DNA of 64,000 bases from contig NZ_CP095071.1 in assembly GCF_022919575.1 (NCBI RefSeq), positions 1,860,001-1,924,000 of the forward strand, given 5' to 3'. The number at the start of each line of letters is the position of its first letter. Position 1 is the stretch's first letter. The translations under genes were made by a program, and so were the position numbers. Positions 51,552-60,481 of this stretch are shown here, one piece after another. The notes under the pieces were generated by a model. The model saw only the letters and a list, made by a program, of their open reading frames with translations, was not told the origin of the DNA and made no database searches. This DNA comes from Gracilibacillus salinarum (GTDB lineage Bacteria > Bacillota > Bacilli > Bacillales > Amphibacillaceae).

Positions 51552-52535
51552 ATGAAGATAGGAACGATAGGAACTGGATTAATAGTAGATGTATTTTTAT
51601 CAGCCATCAATAAAATAGATGGGATAGAATGTGTAGCAATGTATTCTCGCAAAGAGGAAACTGCTAGACCATTAGCTGAGAAACACCATGTAGAAACAAT
51701 CTATACAGATATCAAACAATTATTTATGGACCCAACTATAGATTTTGTCTATGTTGCCTCTCCCAATAGTTTTCATTATGAGCATGCGTATCAGGCATTA
51801 GAGAATGGAAAGCATGTTATTTGTGAGAAACCTTTCACATCTACAGCACGTGAAACGAAAAGATTGAAGGAATTAGCTAAAACAAATGAACGAATGCTAT
51901 TTGAAGGAATCACCAATATTCATTTACCAAATTATCAATTGATTAAAGAACACGTAAACAAATTAGGTAAGCTAAAGTTAGTCCAATGTAATTATAGCCA
52001 ATATTCCAGCAAATATGGTGCATTACTAAATGGAGATTTACCCAACGTGTTTAACCCTGAATTTTCTGGAGGAGCGTTAGCAGACATCAACATATATAAC
52101 CTGCATTTTGTACTAAACTTATTTGGGGCACCTTTATCAGTCAACTATACAGCTAATAAACATCCAAATGGGATCGATACATCAGGTATCCTGCTAATGG
52201 AATACCCTGACTTTATTGCAGAATGCGCAGGAGCCAAGGATACAAAAAGTATGAATTTTGTCCTTATTCAAGGGGAAAATGGTTACATTCATGTGGAAAA
52301 TGGTGCGAATGGATGCCAAAATGTCATCTTACATGTTGATGACCAATCGTCTCAGCTGAATAATCAAACGACAGCGAACACTTTGTATTATGAACTTCTT
52401 GTATTTAAAGATATTTTTGATAATAAAGACTTCGACCGTTGTCATGAATTATTAGACTACTCACACTCTGTGATGGAAGTGTATGAGACAGCGAGAAAAA
52501 CAGCAAATATTGTCTTCCCTGCTGATAATTGTTAA
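51552..52535 (+). CDS. Gfo/Idh/MocA-family oxidoreductase
   Basis: A 327-residue paralogue of the upstream gene product with the dinucleotide motif GTGLIVDVFLSAI, CEKPFTSTARETK and GGALADINIYNLHF, the last typical of glucose-fructose-oxidoreductase-like and glucoside 3-dehydrogenase-like members. GGAGG lies 9 nt before the ATG. It is co-transcribed with 50511-51527. A dispersed repeat and a terminator separate it from the PTS gene. Confidence 0.92.
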   Translation: MKIGTIGTGLIVDVFLSAINKIDGIECVAMYSRKEETARPLAEKHHVETIYTDIKQLFMDPTIDFVYVASPNSFHYEHAYQALENGKHVICEKPFTSTARETKRLKELAKTNERMLFEGITNIHLPNYQLIKEHVNKLGKLKLVQCNYSQYSSKYGALLNGDLPNVFNPEFSGGALADINIYNLHFVLNLFGAPLSVNYTANKHPNGIDTSGILLMEYPDFIAECAGAKDTKSMNFVLIQGENGYIHVENGANGCQNVILHVDDQSSQLNNQTTANTLYYELLVFKDIFDNKDFDRCHELLDYSHSVMEVYETARKTANIVFPADNC

Positions 52536-52556
52536 TGAAAAAAAGAAACTAAAGGT

Positions 52557-52690
52557 AAAGTGGGACTTCAATCAGTGGGGGTTTTGATTCCCACAGATTA
52601 CTAGCGAAACGTATCAGGAAGTTATCGTCCGTTTAATATCTCTTAAATCTTGAAGTGGGAGTATTACGGACGATTAACGCCGTGACAAAA
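52557..52690. repeat. dispersed intergenic repeat, copy D (longest)
   Basis: Starts AAAGTGGGACTTCAATCAG, includes GTTATCGTCCGT (around 52621-52632) that pairs with ACGGACGATTAAC (around 52664-52676), and ends CCGTGACAAAA. Related copies are at 15609, 16226 and 29645. It forms a long imperfect hairpin and carries no open frame. Confidence 0.75.
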
Positions 52691-52742
52691 GCGTTAACTA
52701 CTCATCTCCTTGTATATAAGTTAACGCTTTTTCATCACATAA
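52688..52742 (+). terminator. terminator or attenuator before the PTS gene
   Basis: AAAGCGTTAACT (52688-52699) pairs with AGTTAACGCTTT (52729-52740), then TT. It can end the oxidoreductase transcript. No RAT antiterminator site was recognised, so regulated readthrough into the PTS gene is only a possibility. Confidence 0.65.
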
Positions 52743-52756
52743 TGAAACCGGTTTAT
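52742..52756 (+). promoter_or_regulatory. CcpA site (cre) upstream of the PTS gene
   Basis: ATGAAACCGGTTTAT matches the cre consensus except at one position and has a palindromic AAACCGGTTT core. It lies about 83 bp upstream of the PTS permease start. Confidence 0.6.
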
Positions 52757-52838
52757 TTACGGATAAAATCATATAGGAAGATAAAGCGAATACCAAGGTT
52801 ATTACCATATCAAAATTTGCACCATAAGGAGTGAAAAT

Positions 52839-54743
52839 ATGCGCTATCAGCAGTTAGCAGAAGAGATATTAAATCTGGTCGGTGGACGCGAAAATGTAAA
52901 CAGTGTTATTCATTGTATCACCCGACTCCGATTTAAATTGAAAGATGAATCAAAAGCCCAAACAGAAAAACTTAAAATGCTGGATGGTGTCGTCACCGTC
53001 ATGCAAAGCGGTGGACAATATCAAGTAGTTATCGGCAATCACGTACCAGAAGTATATAAAGAACTTGCAGCAGCAGGAGGATTTACAGAGGAAAGCAAAG
53101 AAGAGAAACCAGAAGGTAATGCTCTTAATCGCTTTATTGATATAGTGGCAGGAATTTTTACACCTATTCTAAGTATATTAGTTGCTTCAGGTATGATTAA
53201 AGGGTTTACAGCGCTTTTCACTTCAAGTGGTTGGTTAAGCGATGAGTCAGGAACCTATCATATTCTTAATGCAACAGGAGATGCTCTATTCTACTTTTTA
53301 CCTGTTTTCTTAGGATACACTTCCATGAAAAAATTTGGAGGTACACCATTTATCGGCATGGCCATTGCCAGTGCGCTGTTGTACCCTTCAATCGTTACAT
53401 TGACGGAAGGAGATCCATTATATTCAATATTTACTGGAACCGTCATCGAATCACCGGTAAATATGACATTCTTAGGGATTCCGGTGATTTTAATGACTTA
53501 TTCAACAACCGTTATTCCGATAATTATTGCTACATTTTTTGCAGCGAAAGTAGAGGCATTTCTCTCGAGATACATTCCAAGTGTTGTGAAAACATTTTTA
53601 GTACCGACGTTTACGTTATTATTGATTGTGCCAGCAACTTTCATTGTTATCGGGCCTATCGCTACCTGGTTAAGCTCATTACTAGGAGGAGGAACGAGTT
53701 GGCTATTTGACTTGAGTCCCATTATTGCAGGAATCTTTATTGGTGCTCTTTGGCAAGTGCTCATCATATTTGGTCTGCATTGGGGAATTGTGCCTATTGC
53801 GTTCAATAACCTGTCAACTTTAGGTTATGATCCTGTATTAGCAACTGCTATGGCCTCTTTACTTGCTACAGCAGGTACTGTTTTGGCGATCATGATAAAA
53901 ACAAAAAATCAACAAATAAAAGCACTTAGTATCCCAGCGTTCATTTCGGCTGTCTTCGGCATCGTAGAACCAGCAATTTATGGTATTACCCTACCTAAGA
54001 AAAAACCATTTATTATTAGTTGCATTGGCGGTGCTGCAGGTGGTGGTATCACAGGTTTCTTTGCTTCCAAACTTTATGTATTCGGCGGACTAGGAATTTT
54101 CTCATTTCCCACCTATATTAGTCCAACCGAAGGGTTTAACAGTGAATTCTGGGGCTATGTTATTGCCGTGATCGTCGCAACGGTATTAGGCTTTGTTCTA
54201 ACCTATTTCTTCGGAGGAGTAAATCAAGATAACACGCCGATTGAAGAAACGGGACAAACAGAAGAAATGGTTGATAACAGTATGAGTAAAGAAGAAATAA
54301 TTGCTAGTCCTTTAAATGGCAAGATCATTGCTCTACAAGATGTTTCTGATCCAGTATTTGCTTCAGAAGCTATGGGAAAAGGTGTGGCCATCATGCCAAG
54401 TGAAGGGAAAATTGTATCTCCTGTTAATGGGGTTATCACCACATTAATTTCATCCAAACATGCAATCGGAATTACATCCGAGGAAGGCGTGGAGATTTTA
54501 ATTCATGTAGGAATCGATACAGTGCAACTGAATGGAGAACATTTCATTAATCATGTAGAACAGGGAGATAAAATACAGGCAGGTGAATTACTTCTGGAAT
54601 TTGATATCGATAAAATTCAGGCAGCAGGTTATGAAATAGTAACACCTATTATCATTACAAATCATGACCAATATAAAAAGTTAGAATTAACGGTTGAATC
54701 AACAATCAATCAAAAAGATATCTTATTAACTGTTGGGGAATAG
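52839..54743 (+). CDS. PTS beta-glucoside-type permease, EIIBCA
   Basis: A 634-residue three-domain phosphotransferase permease. EIIB comes first (about 1-85), with phosphorylated Cys26 in VIHCITRLRF. EIIC (about 105-465) is a ten-helix sugar channel. EIIA of the glucose type (about 490-625) has His556 in EILIHVGIDTVQL and a supporting His about 15 residues earlier. The domain order B-C-A is that of BglP/BglF-like permeases. AAGGAG lies 8 nt before the ATG. No phospho-beta-glucosidase gene is adjacent; the paired Gfo/Idh/MocA enzymes may replace it. Confidence 0.93.
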   Translation: MRYQQLAEEILNLVGGRENVNSVIHCITRLRFKLKDESKAQTEKLKMLDGVVTVMQSGGQYQVVIGNHVPEVYKELAAAGGFTEESKEEKPEGNALNRFIDIVAGIFTPILSILVASGMIKGFTALFTSSGWLSDESGTYHILNATGDALFYFLPVFLGYTSMKKFGGTPFIGMAIASALLYPSIVTLTEGDPLYSIFTGTVIESPVNMTFLGIPVILMTYSTTVIPIIIATFFAAKVEAFLSRYIPSVVKTFLVPTFTLLLIVPATFIVIGPIATWLSSLLGGGTSWLFDLSPIIAGIFIGALWQVLIIFGLHWGIVPIAFNNLSTLGYDPVLATAMASLLATAGTVLAIMIKTKNQQIKALSIPAFISAVFGIVEPAIYGITLPKKKPFIISCIGGAAGGGITGFFASKLYVFGGLGIFSFPTYISPTEGFNSEFWGYVIAVIVATVLGFVLTYFFGGVNQDNTPIEETGQTEEMVDNSMSKEEIIASPLNGKIIALQDVSDPVFASEAMGKGVAIMPSEGKIVSPVNGVITTLISSKHAIGITSEEGVEILIHVGIDTVQLNGEHFINHVEQGDKIQAGELLLEFDIDKIQAAGYEIVTPIIITNHDQYKKLELTVESTINQKDILLTVGE

Positions 54744-54847
54744 TTATCCTGAAAAATTGCATATACGTTATTTATCAAGATAAGTTTGTGATAAAGCAAT
54801 GATGCGAACTTGCTTTTTTCTTAGAATGGCTGCTGGATTTAACAACA

Positions 54848-54880
54848 CCCCCTCATTCACAAAAATGAGGGGGCAATTTT
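54848..54880 (+). terminator. rho-independent terminator of the PTS gene
   Basis: A 10-bp stem CCCCCTCATT/AATGAGGGGG (54848-54857 with 54864-54873) is followed by CAATTTTATT. It also lies just past the end of the converging operon, though the reverse strand lacks a good T-run. Confidence 0.8.
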
Positions 54881-54891
54881 ATTGCAGTTAT

Positions 54892-55629
54892 TTAATCTTT
54901 TTGCAAACTCTTAATAAGCTCGCTCCAGAATACAGAGTAGTTCTCCCACTCTACAAACTCTAAGGAGCCCCAATGTGGTGCACAGTCACTTGCAAAAGCA
55001 GCCGTTTTTCCTTTGTGATAAGATCCTAATACTAGAAATGGGTCCTCATTAATCTCCATCAGTGTATCTGTATTACTTTTGGCTGTCAATTTATTATATC
55101 CCAAAAATGACGACCATTCTCCTAATTCTTTTAATAATCCATGATTACTTACAACATTTGGATTAATTCCTTGAGGTACTTCTACTCGATCATCTCCATC
55201 TTCCATTACCACAGGAAGTATTTCTGCGAGAGGTGAATTTTTATAATTTGCCTTCCCTTCAATTCCCATAAATGAAAGGTATCCACCTATCATCAGGAAG
55301 CCTCCACCTTCAGAAACAAATTGCTTAATCAACTCTAAGCTATTCGGGACTTTTTCCATATTATAAAAAGTAGGATTCTGAAGTAAAAATGTGTTCGCAC
55401 CAATGTCACTAATAACAATCGCGTCATATATTCTAAGATCTTCTATACTTCTCGGAAAGCGAACTTGTACTTCGTGAGCAGGCATATATGTCACATCAAT
55501 TCCATTGTCATTTAATGTTTGAAGTAAATGAGTGGCACCTTCTTCATATTTTGTCGAAGTAAAGCTGTCATAACCTTTTGTATGAATCATATGAATAACC
55601 CATGATTCTCCAATAAATAATAACTTCAC
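54892..55629 (-). CDS. glutamine amidotransferase-like protein (class-I GATase fold)
   Basis: A 245-residue protein of the PF07090/ThuA-like group. It starts KLLFIGESWVIHMIHTKGYDSF, has DAIVISDIGANTFLL and GGGFLMIGGYLSFMG as in GATase1-like folds, and ends in ASDCAPHWGSLEF. The nucleophilic Cys elbow of true glutaminases is not evident, so amidotransferase activity is doubtful. It is the last gene of the ribose-type importer operon, 6 bp after the M20 hydrolase gene, and probably acts on the same imported compound. Confidence 0.8.
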   Translation of the reverse strand: MKLLFIGESWVIHMIHTKGYDSFTSTKYEEGATHLLQTLNDNGIDVTYMPAHEVQVRFPRSIEDLRIYDAIVISDIGANTFLLQNPTFYNMEKVPNSLELIKQFVSEGGGFLMIGGYLSFMGIEGKANYKNSPLAEILPVVMEDGDDRVEVPQGINPNVVSNHGLLKELGEWSSFLGYNKLTAKSNTDTLMEINEDPFLVLGSYHKGKTAAFASDCAPHWGSLEFVEWENYSVFWSELIKSLQKD

Positions 55630-55635
55630 TCTTCA

Positions 55636-56967
55636 TCATCTCCTATCTTCATGAGAGTAATTTTTTTGTCCATTACACCAATCTATTAAAGAAACAGCTA
55701 TCATCTTAGTTGCTTCTATCACTTCTTCTACTGACACAAATTCATCGCTATGATGGGCCATTCGAGGATCACCTGGTCCAAAATTAACAGTAGGAATTCC
55801 TACATTTACCGGCCATCCCATGTCGGTATGGAAACAAAGCCCCTCTATGACAGGAGGTTGGCCAATCTGTTCCAATGAAGATGCACATTGCTTAACAAAT
55901 GGATCATCACTATCCGTTTCTGCACAATCTGCGTCCACTTGCCACTCCACATGCACCGGATTTTCTTCCAGCCAAGCATCTTTCTTACTAATTTCATTAA
56001 TGAAAGAGAGTATTTCGTTTTTCACTCTTCCCCCTACTAAATTCTCATCACGTTCAGACGGTAAATATTGTGCATTAAAATGAAGCTCTACTTTATTTGC
56101 ATACGATGTTGGATATTCTCCACCTTTAATTTGAGATATATTTATTTGACATGGTATAGGAAGTAACGGATGATTTTTCTCTTCCGCCCACTTCTTATTC
56201 AATTCATCTATTTCTTTCATAATGAATTTTGCCTTCTCTATAGCATCTACTGCTCCACCATCCTGCCAGCTAGCTTTTGGCATTTCAATATGACCTGCTC
56301 TGCCTTCAATCGTTAATTTCCCCCATAAAATCCCCCTGCATAACGGGGCAATCTTTAAGGAAGTTGGTTCTGTTAAAATACAACCATCGGCTCGGTACCC
56401 GTGGTCAATAAAATCCAGTGCTCCCATACCTCCTGCTTCCTCATCAACCACTGTACCAACAATAATATCGCCATCCAACTCCACATTAGAAGCTTTCAGA
56501 GCTTGTACAGCAGATAGCATGGATGCCACTCCACCTTTCATATCTACTGCGCCACGTCCATATAATCTATTATCGATGATTTTAGGTTCAAAGGGTTTTT
56601 GAATCCAATTGGAACCCTCCTTCACAACATCTATATGTCCAAAAAGAAGCATAGAATTGCCTTCCCCTCTACCTTTAAAAGTAGCAGCTAAATTGGGGCG
56701 ATCCGTGAAGTCCCTTCCAGGGTAATATCCGGCCTTTCCTTCATATTTTTTTAAAGCATCAGCATTTGGCTCCCATTGTTCAACATCCGCACCTAACTCT
56801 TCCATTTTTTTTGATATATATGTTTGAACACCTTTTTCATTTGTCAATTCTTTTGGTTCATCAAACCAAGGGTTTACACTGGGAATTTCAATTAAATCCA
56901 TAAGTGTCCTGATAATTTCCGCTTGATTGTCATCAATCCATTTTAATACTTGTGCTTTTTTTTCCAT
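55636..56967 (-). CDS. M20-family metallo-hydrolase (ArgE/DapE/carboxypeptidase-like)
   Basis: A 443-residue di-zinc amidohydrolase. LFGHIDVV holds the first metal His and Asp, YGRGAVDMKGG the bridging Asp, and VDEEAGGMGALDF the catalytic Glu pair. LTEPTSLKIAP and the late FHTDMGWPVNVG/HHSDEFVSVEE complete the site, with a dimerisation domain inserted at about 195-310. It removes an acyl or carbamoyl group from an amino-acid-like substrate. Placed beside an AllA-like gene it could act on an allantoate- or N-acyl-type compound, which is inference. Confidence 0.9.
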   Translation of the reverse strand: MEKKAQVLKWIDDNQAEIIRTLMDLIEIPSVNPWFDEPKELTNEKGVQTYISKKMEELGADVEQWEPNADALKKYEGKAGYYPGRDFTDRPNLAATFKGRGEGNSMLLFGHIDVVKEGSNWIQKPFEPKIIDNRLYGRGAVDMKGGVASMLSAVQALKASNVELDGDIIVGTVVDEEAGGMGALDFIDHGYRADGCILTEPTSLKIAPLCRGILWGKLTIEGRAGHIEMPKASWQDGGAVDAIEKAKFIMKEIDELNKKWAEEKNHPLLPIPCQINISQIKGGEYPTSYANKVELHFNAQYLPSERDENLVGGRVKNEILSFINEISKKDAWLEENPVHVEWQVDADCAETDSDDPFVKQCASSLEQIGQPPVIEGLCFHTDMGWPVNVGIPTVNFGPGDPRMAHHSDEFVSVEEVIEATKMIAVSLIDWCNGQKNYSHEDRR

Positions 56968-56976
56968 CTTATAACC

Positions 56977-57492
56977 TCATTTCTTAAGAAACATTTCTAG
57001 TTTTTCGTTTTGATCGAACTTGACCCACGGATTCACTAATTCATCGCCAAATAGATCCTTTTTATTTTCTATGAAAAACAGATAATCCGTATCTTTTTCT
57101 AACGCATAAGCTGGACTGTGCCAAATACCTTTAGAAAGAATAATGCCTTGTCCTGGTTCTATTAAAAAACATTTAACGCTTGTAATTTCAGGCTTTTCCT
57201 CTGGATCACTATTATCTTTAAACAACCCTACAGGTTGGATAATAGGAGCATAAAGTGGTACCAGAATCTCTTCCCGACTTACATGTCTCTCCATTTCATC
57301 TACAATCAAAGGTCTTTTTAAAGTTTTCACAATGCCCACGCCGACGTTGGTGGAAGCATTCATATTTGCCACATAGCTCCAGCAATCCCATCCCTCTCCC
57401 CTCTTGGATGGAGGAGAGGATGGAATTTCGAAAGAGCGGCCATACGGTTCGAATATTTTCTTTGTTAAAGGAACAATTTCTACAGATTTCAT
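56977..57492 (-). CDS. ureidoglycolate lyase (AllA)-like protein
   Basis: A 171-residue cupin-type protein of the ureidoglycolate lyase/hydrolase family. Features are IFEPYGRSFEIP near the start, VDEMERHVSREEILVPL in the middle, and GQGIILSKGIWHSPAYAL, the strand with the active-site His. AllA cleaves ureidoglycolate to glyoxylate and urea at the end of allantoin breakdown. No allantoinase or allantoate genes are visible, so the substrate may be another glyoxylate-yielding adduct. It lies between the importer genes and the M20 hydrolase gene. Confidence 0.8.
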   Translation of the reverse strand: MKSVEIVPLTKKIFEPYGRSFEIPSSPPSKRGEGWDCWSYVANMNASTNVGVGIVKTLKRPLIVDEMERHVSREEILVPLYAPIIQPVGLFKDNSDPEEKPEITSVKCFLIEPGQGIILSKGIWHSPAYALEKDTDYLFFIENKKDLFGDELVNPWVKFDQNEKLEMFLKK

Positions 57493-57522
57493 GCTTTTTC
57501 TCCTAACTGTTTATTCTACTTA

Positions 57523-58551
57523 TTAGAAATCAAAATCATTTACATTATCAATGGTTAAGTCAATCGTTCCACTAAAAATGTTTTGTCCCTCTACATAAAC
57601 ACTACCAATATTCTCTATTGTTAATTCGCCTTCCGGAATGCTGTTGCCATTAGCCATTTCATTCAACACATAAACAGAAGTATATCCTAGAACAGCTGGA
57701 TCCCATGTAATGATTTTTTCAATAATACCATCCTCAATATATCCTTTAACAAGACTTGGTACAGCAAAACCAGTAATCGCAATGTCACCTGCTTCCATAC
57801 GTCCACTTTCAATCGCTTGAGTTACTGCTTGAGCAGCTGCAGGTGGTTCACCACCAGCGAAACCAACAATCCCAGCTAAATCTGGATACGTGTTTAATAG
57901 ATTTTGTGCATTGTCATAAGATTTTTGTTGATCATCATCGCTTGCTACAACTGTTACAATCTCTATTTCCGGGTAATTTTCTTCTAAATATGCTTCTGCA
58001 GCGTCGACTCTGTCAATTTGATTCGTTGATCCTAAACCTGCCACCATAAATGCTACTTGCCCTTCCCCTTCCATTTGTTGAGCGATTTCCTCAGCAAATG
58101 CTTCTCCTAAATCAGAATCAGTAGAAGGTGTTACATAGAAAGCACGCTCAGAGTTAGGTGCGTCACTATCCCACGTTACGACGGGAATATCTTGTTCTAT
58201 CGCGTCACTTATGACCGGTACTACAGCTTCCCCATCATTAGGAGAGATACCAATTCCATCTACTTCTCTTACCATCATATCTTGTATCATATTAATCTGA
58301 TCCGAAGAGCTTGTCTCTGTTGGAGCATTGAATATAACCTGCACCCCTAAATCTTCAGCAGCTTGTTCAGCACCTTGTTCAGCAGCTGTAAAATACGCTG
58401 GTCCTATCGATTTTGGATTGATAAAGAAGGAATTCATTTCTTCATTCACTTCCATTTCCCCTTCAGCAGATCCTTGAGCCTCGTCATTTGATCCACAAGC
58501 AGCTAATACCAATACAAACAATAAAGTCAGACATGTCACTAATTTTTTCAT
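57523..58551 (-). CDS. RbsB-type sugar-binding lipoprotein
   Basis: A 342-residue CUT2-type binding protein with signal peptide and lipobox LAAC (Cys19). The body is the ribose/galactose-binding fold, with NAPTETSSSDQINMIQDMM, VDGIGISPNDGEAVVPV, VTWDSDAPNSERAFYV and GFAGGEPPAAAQ. It feeds the RbsC-type permeases encoded upstream in the operon. The ligand is likely a monosaccharide, autoinducer-like or glycoside-like molecule handled by the kinase and hydrolases of the same operon. Confidence 0.92.
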   Translation of the reverse strand: MKKLVTCLTLLFVLVLAACGSNDEAQGSAEGEMEVNEEMNSFFINPKSIGPAYFTAAEQGAEQAAEDLGVQVIFNAPTETSSSDQINMIQDMMVREVDGIGISPNDGEAVVPVISDAIEQDIPVVTWDSDAPNSERAFYVTPSTDSDLGEAFAEEIAQQMEGEGQVAFMVAGLGSTNQIDRVDAAEAYLEENYPEIEIVTVVASDDDQQKSYDNAQNLLNTYPDLAGIVGFAGGEPPAAAQAVTQAIESGRMEAGDIAITGFAVPSLVKGYIEDGIIEKIITWDPAVLGYTSVYVLNEMANGNSIPEGELTIENIGSVYVEGQNIFSGTIDLTIDNVNDFDF

Positions 58552-58568
58552 GATAAATCCTCCAATTA

Positions 58569-59522
58569 TTATGATTTTTGTCTACTTACAGCAATTAAAA
58601 TAAATAAACCTAATATAACCATCTGAAATAAACTAGAAACCCCCATTAAATTCAGACCATTATTTAATACTCCTATGATCAAGACTCCGATCATCGTTCC
58701 TCCTAAACTGCCTCTGCCACCAAATATATGGGTTCCACCAATTAATACAGCTGTAATAACGGATAATTCAATACCATTTCCAGTGGTTGCTTCAGCTGTA
58801 GCCAGCCTGGATACTAGAAATACTCCAGCTAAACCTGCAAAAAGCCCATTGATGGTTAGAATAGTAAACCGAACGTTGGTTTGATTGATACCAGAATAAT
58901 AAACAGCATCTTCGTTATTACCTAATCCATAAGTATAGCGACCAAAGCGTGTGAAACGAATAATGTAATAAGCAAGTAAGAAGAATCCAACTAGTATGAG
59001 CGTATTAAAAGGTACTCCTAATAATTGGCCCTGTCCCAAAAAATAGAATTCGCTCGGGTAACCACTAATTGGCCTTCCTTCCGTTAACACGTAGATAACG
59101 CCTCTTAGCATTACCATACTGCCGATTGTAACCACTATCGCCTGCATTTTTAATTTCGATATCAGAAAAGCATTAAAAGTTCCACACAGTAAACCTACTA
59201 ATAGAGCAAGGAGCACGCTAAGCCAAATATTTAACCCTGCCATATTATGAAACATACCTAAAGCAACTGCAGATAACCCCATAATAGATCCCACTGACAG
59301 GTCCATATTCCCAGAAATTATTACATAGGTCATCGGGATCGCAATTAAACCTATCTCAACAATTTGCGTCGATATATTAAATACATTTCCCTGTGTTAAA
59401 AAATAAGGTGACTGCGTATTGAAAAAGGCACATAGTACAAATAAAAGAACGACTAATATAAAAATCTGATTACTGACTAAAGAGGATAATATATTAGTTT
59501 TCTGTCTAAGTGCTGTTATCAT
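58569..59522 (-). CDS. RbsC-type ABC transporter permease
   Basis: A 317-residue CUT2 permease with about eight to ten helices. ISGNMDLSVGSIMGLSAVALG is the family signature, and GLGNNEDAVYYSGINQTNVRF is the cytoplasmic loop that contacts the ATPase. It overlaps the preceding, different RbsC-type gene by 4 bp. The two probably form a heterodimer, unlike the single RbsC of classical ribose systems. Confidence 0.93.
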   Translation of the reverse strand: MITALRQKTNILSSLVSNQIFILVVLLFVLCAFFNTQSPYFLTQGNVFNISTQIVEIGLIAIPMTYVIISGNMDLSVGSIMGLSAVALGMFHNMAGLNIWLSVLLALLVGLLCGTFNAFLISKLKMQAIVVTIGSMVMLRGVIYVLTEGRPISGYPSEFYFLGQGQLLGVPFNTLILVGFFLLAYYIIRFTRFGRYTYGLGNNEDAVYYSGINQTNVRFTILTINGLFAGLAGVFLVSRLATAEATTGNGIELSVITAVLIGGTHIFGGRGSLGGTMIGVLIIGVLNNGLNLMGVSSLFQMVILGLFILIAVSRQKS

Positions 59523-60481
59523 TTAAGTTTCCCCTCCAGTTTCAAGCTGTCTTTCCACCGTTTAACAGAATTGATAATAATGGCGACTACGATAAGCAGG
59601 CCTGTAATCGCATCTACCCAATATGGAGAGAATTGACTGACAATGACTCCATTCTGAATAATACCTAATAGTAAAACACCAAACATAGAGCCCAATATAG
59701 TACCAACACCACCGAAGATACTGGCTCCTCCAATTAGGGCTGCCGCGATCACGTCGAAAGATATGTTTAATGCTGCTGTAGAAGCTTGAATACTGCCTAC
59801 ATTGGAAGCATATATAATTGCTGCGAAACCGCTAAGCATACCACTGTACAAATAAACATATAATTTAGCACGTTTCATCGCCATCCCTGATAATTTTGCG
59901 GCATGCTTATTACCACCAATAGCATATATTCTTCTACCAAAACGCGTGAACTTGAGAACAAAACCAAACGTGATGGCTAGAACAACTAGTACAATTACCG
60001 GAAATGGCAGACCTAGTAGAGTACCTTGTCCGAAAAAGGAAAATGCGACTGGAAAATTAGTGATCCACACTCCACCACTTAGATATACCGCAATTCCCCT
60101 GAAAATGTACATTGTCGCCAACGTCGTAATAATATCTGGTATATTCAATAAGGTTATAATTAACCCGTTTATTACTCCGCATAGAATGCCTGCCAGAATA
60201 CCAATAAGGGCGGCAATCCAAACATTAAATCCAGCATTCACAAGAAGACCTACTATCGTAGATACAAGCGCTAATACTGCCCCTACGGAAAGATCCATAC
60301 CTCCTAAGAGAATAACCATCGTCATGCCTATCGCAACAATGCCAGTAATGGTGATTTGTAATAAGATCGTCTCAATATTTGATGCTTGCAGAAACAATGG
60401 CGAAAGCATAGAAAAGACAAAAGCTACAATTATCGTAAAAAGGATGATAGGTGTTTCATGCAAATTGAATATCTTTCTCAT
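59519..60481 (-). CDS. RbsC-type ABC transporter permease
   Basis: A 320-residue CUT2 permease with LLGGMDLSVGAVLALVSTIVG and the ATPase-contact loop AIGGNKHAAKLSGMAMKRAK. Its start overlaps the ATPase gene stop by 4 bp, giving coupled translation through ATPase, permease and permease. Divergent enough from the next gene product to be a true heterodimer partner. Confidence 0.93.
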   Translation of the reverse strand: MRKIFNLHETPIILFTIIVAFVFSMLSPLFLQASNIETILLQITITGIVAIGMTMVILLGGMDLSVGAVLALVSTIVGLLVNAGFNVWIAALIGILAGILCGVINGLIITLLNIPDIITTLATMYIFRGIAVYLSGGVWITNFPVAFSFFGQGTLLGLPFPVIVLVVLAITFGFVLKFTRFGRRIYAIGGNKHAAKLSGMAMKRAKLYVYLYSGMLSGFAAIIYASNVGSIQASTAALNISFDVIAAALIGGASIFGGVGTILGSMFGVLLLGIIQNGVIVSQFSPYWVDAITGLLIVVAIIINSVKRWKDSLKLEGKLK

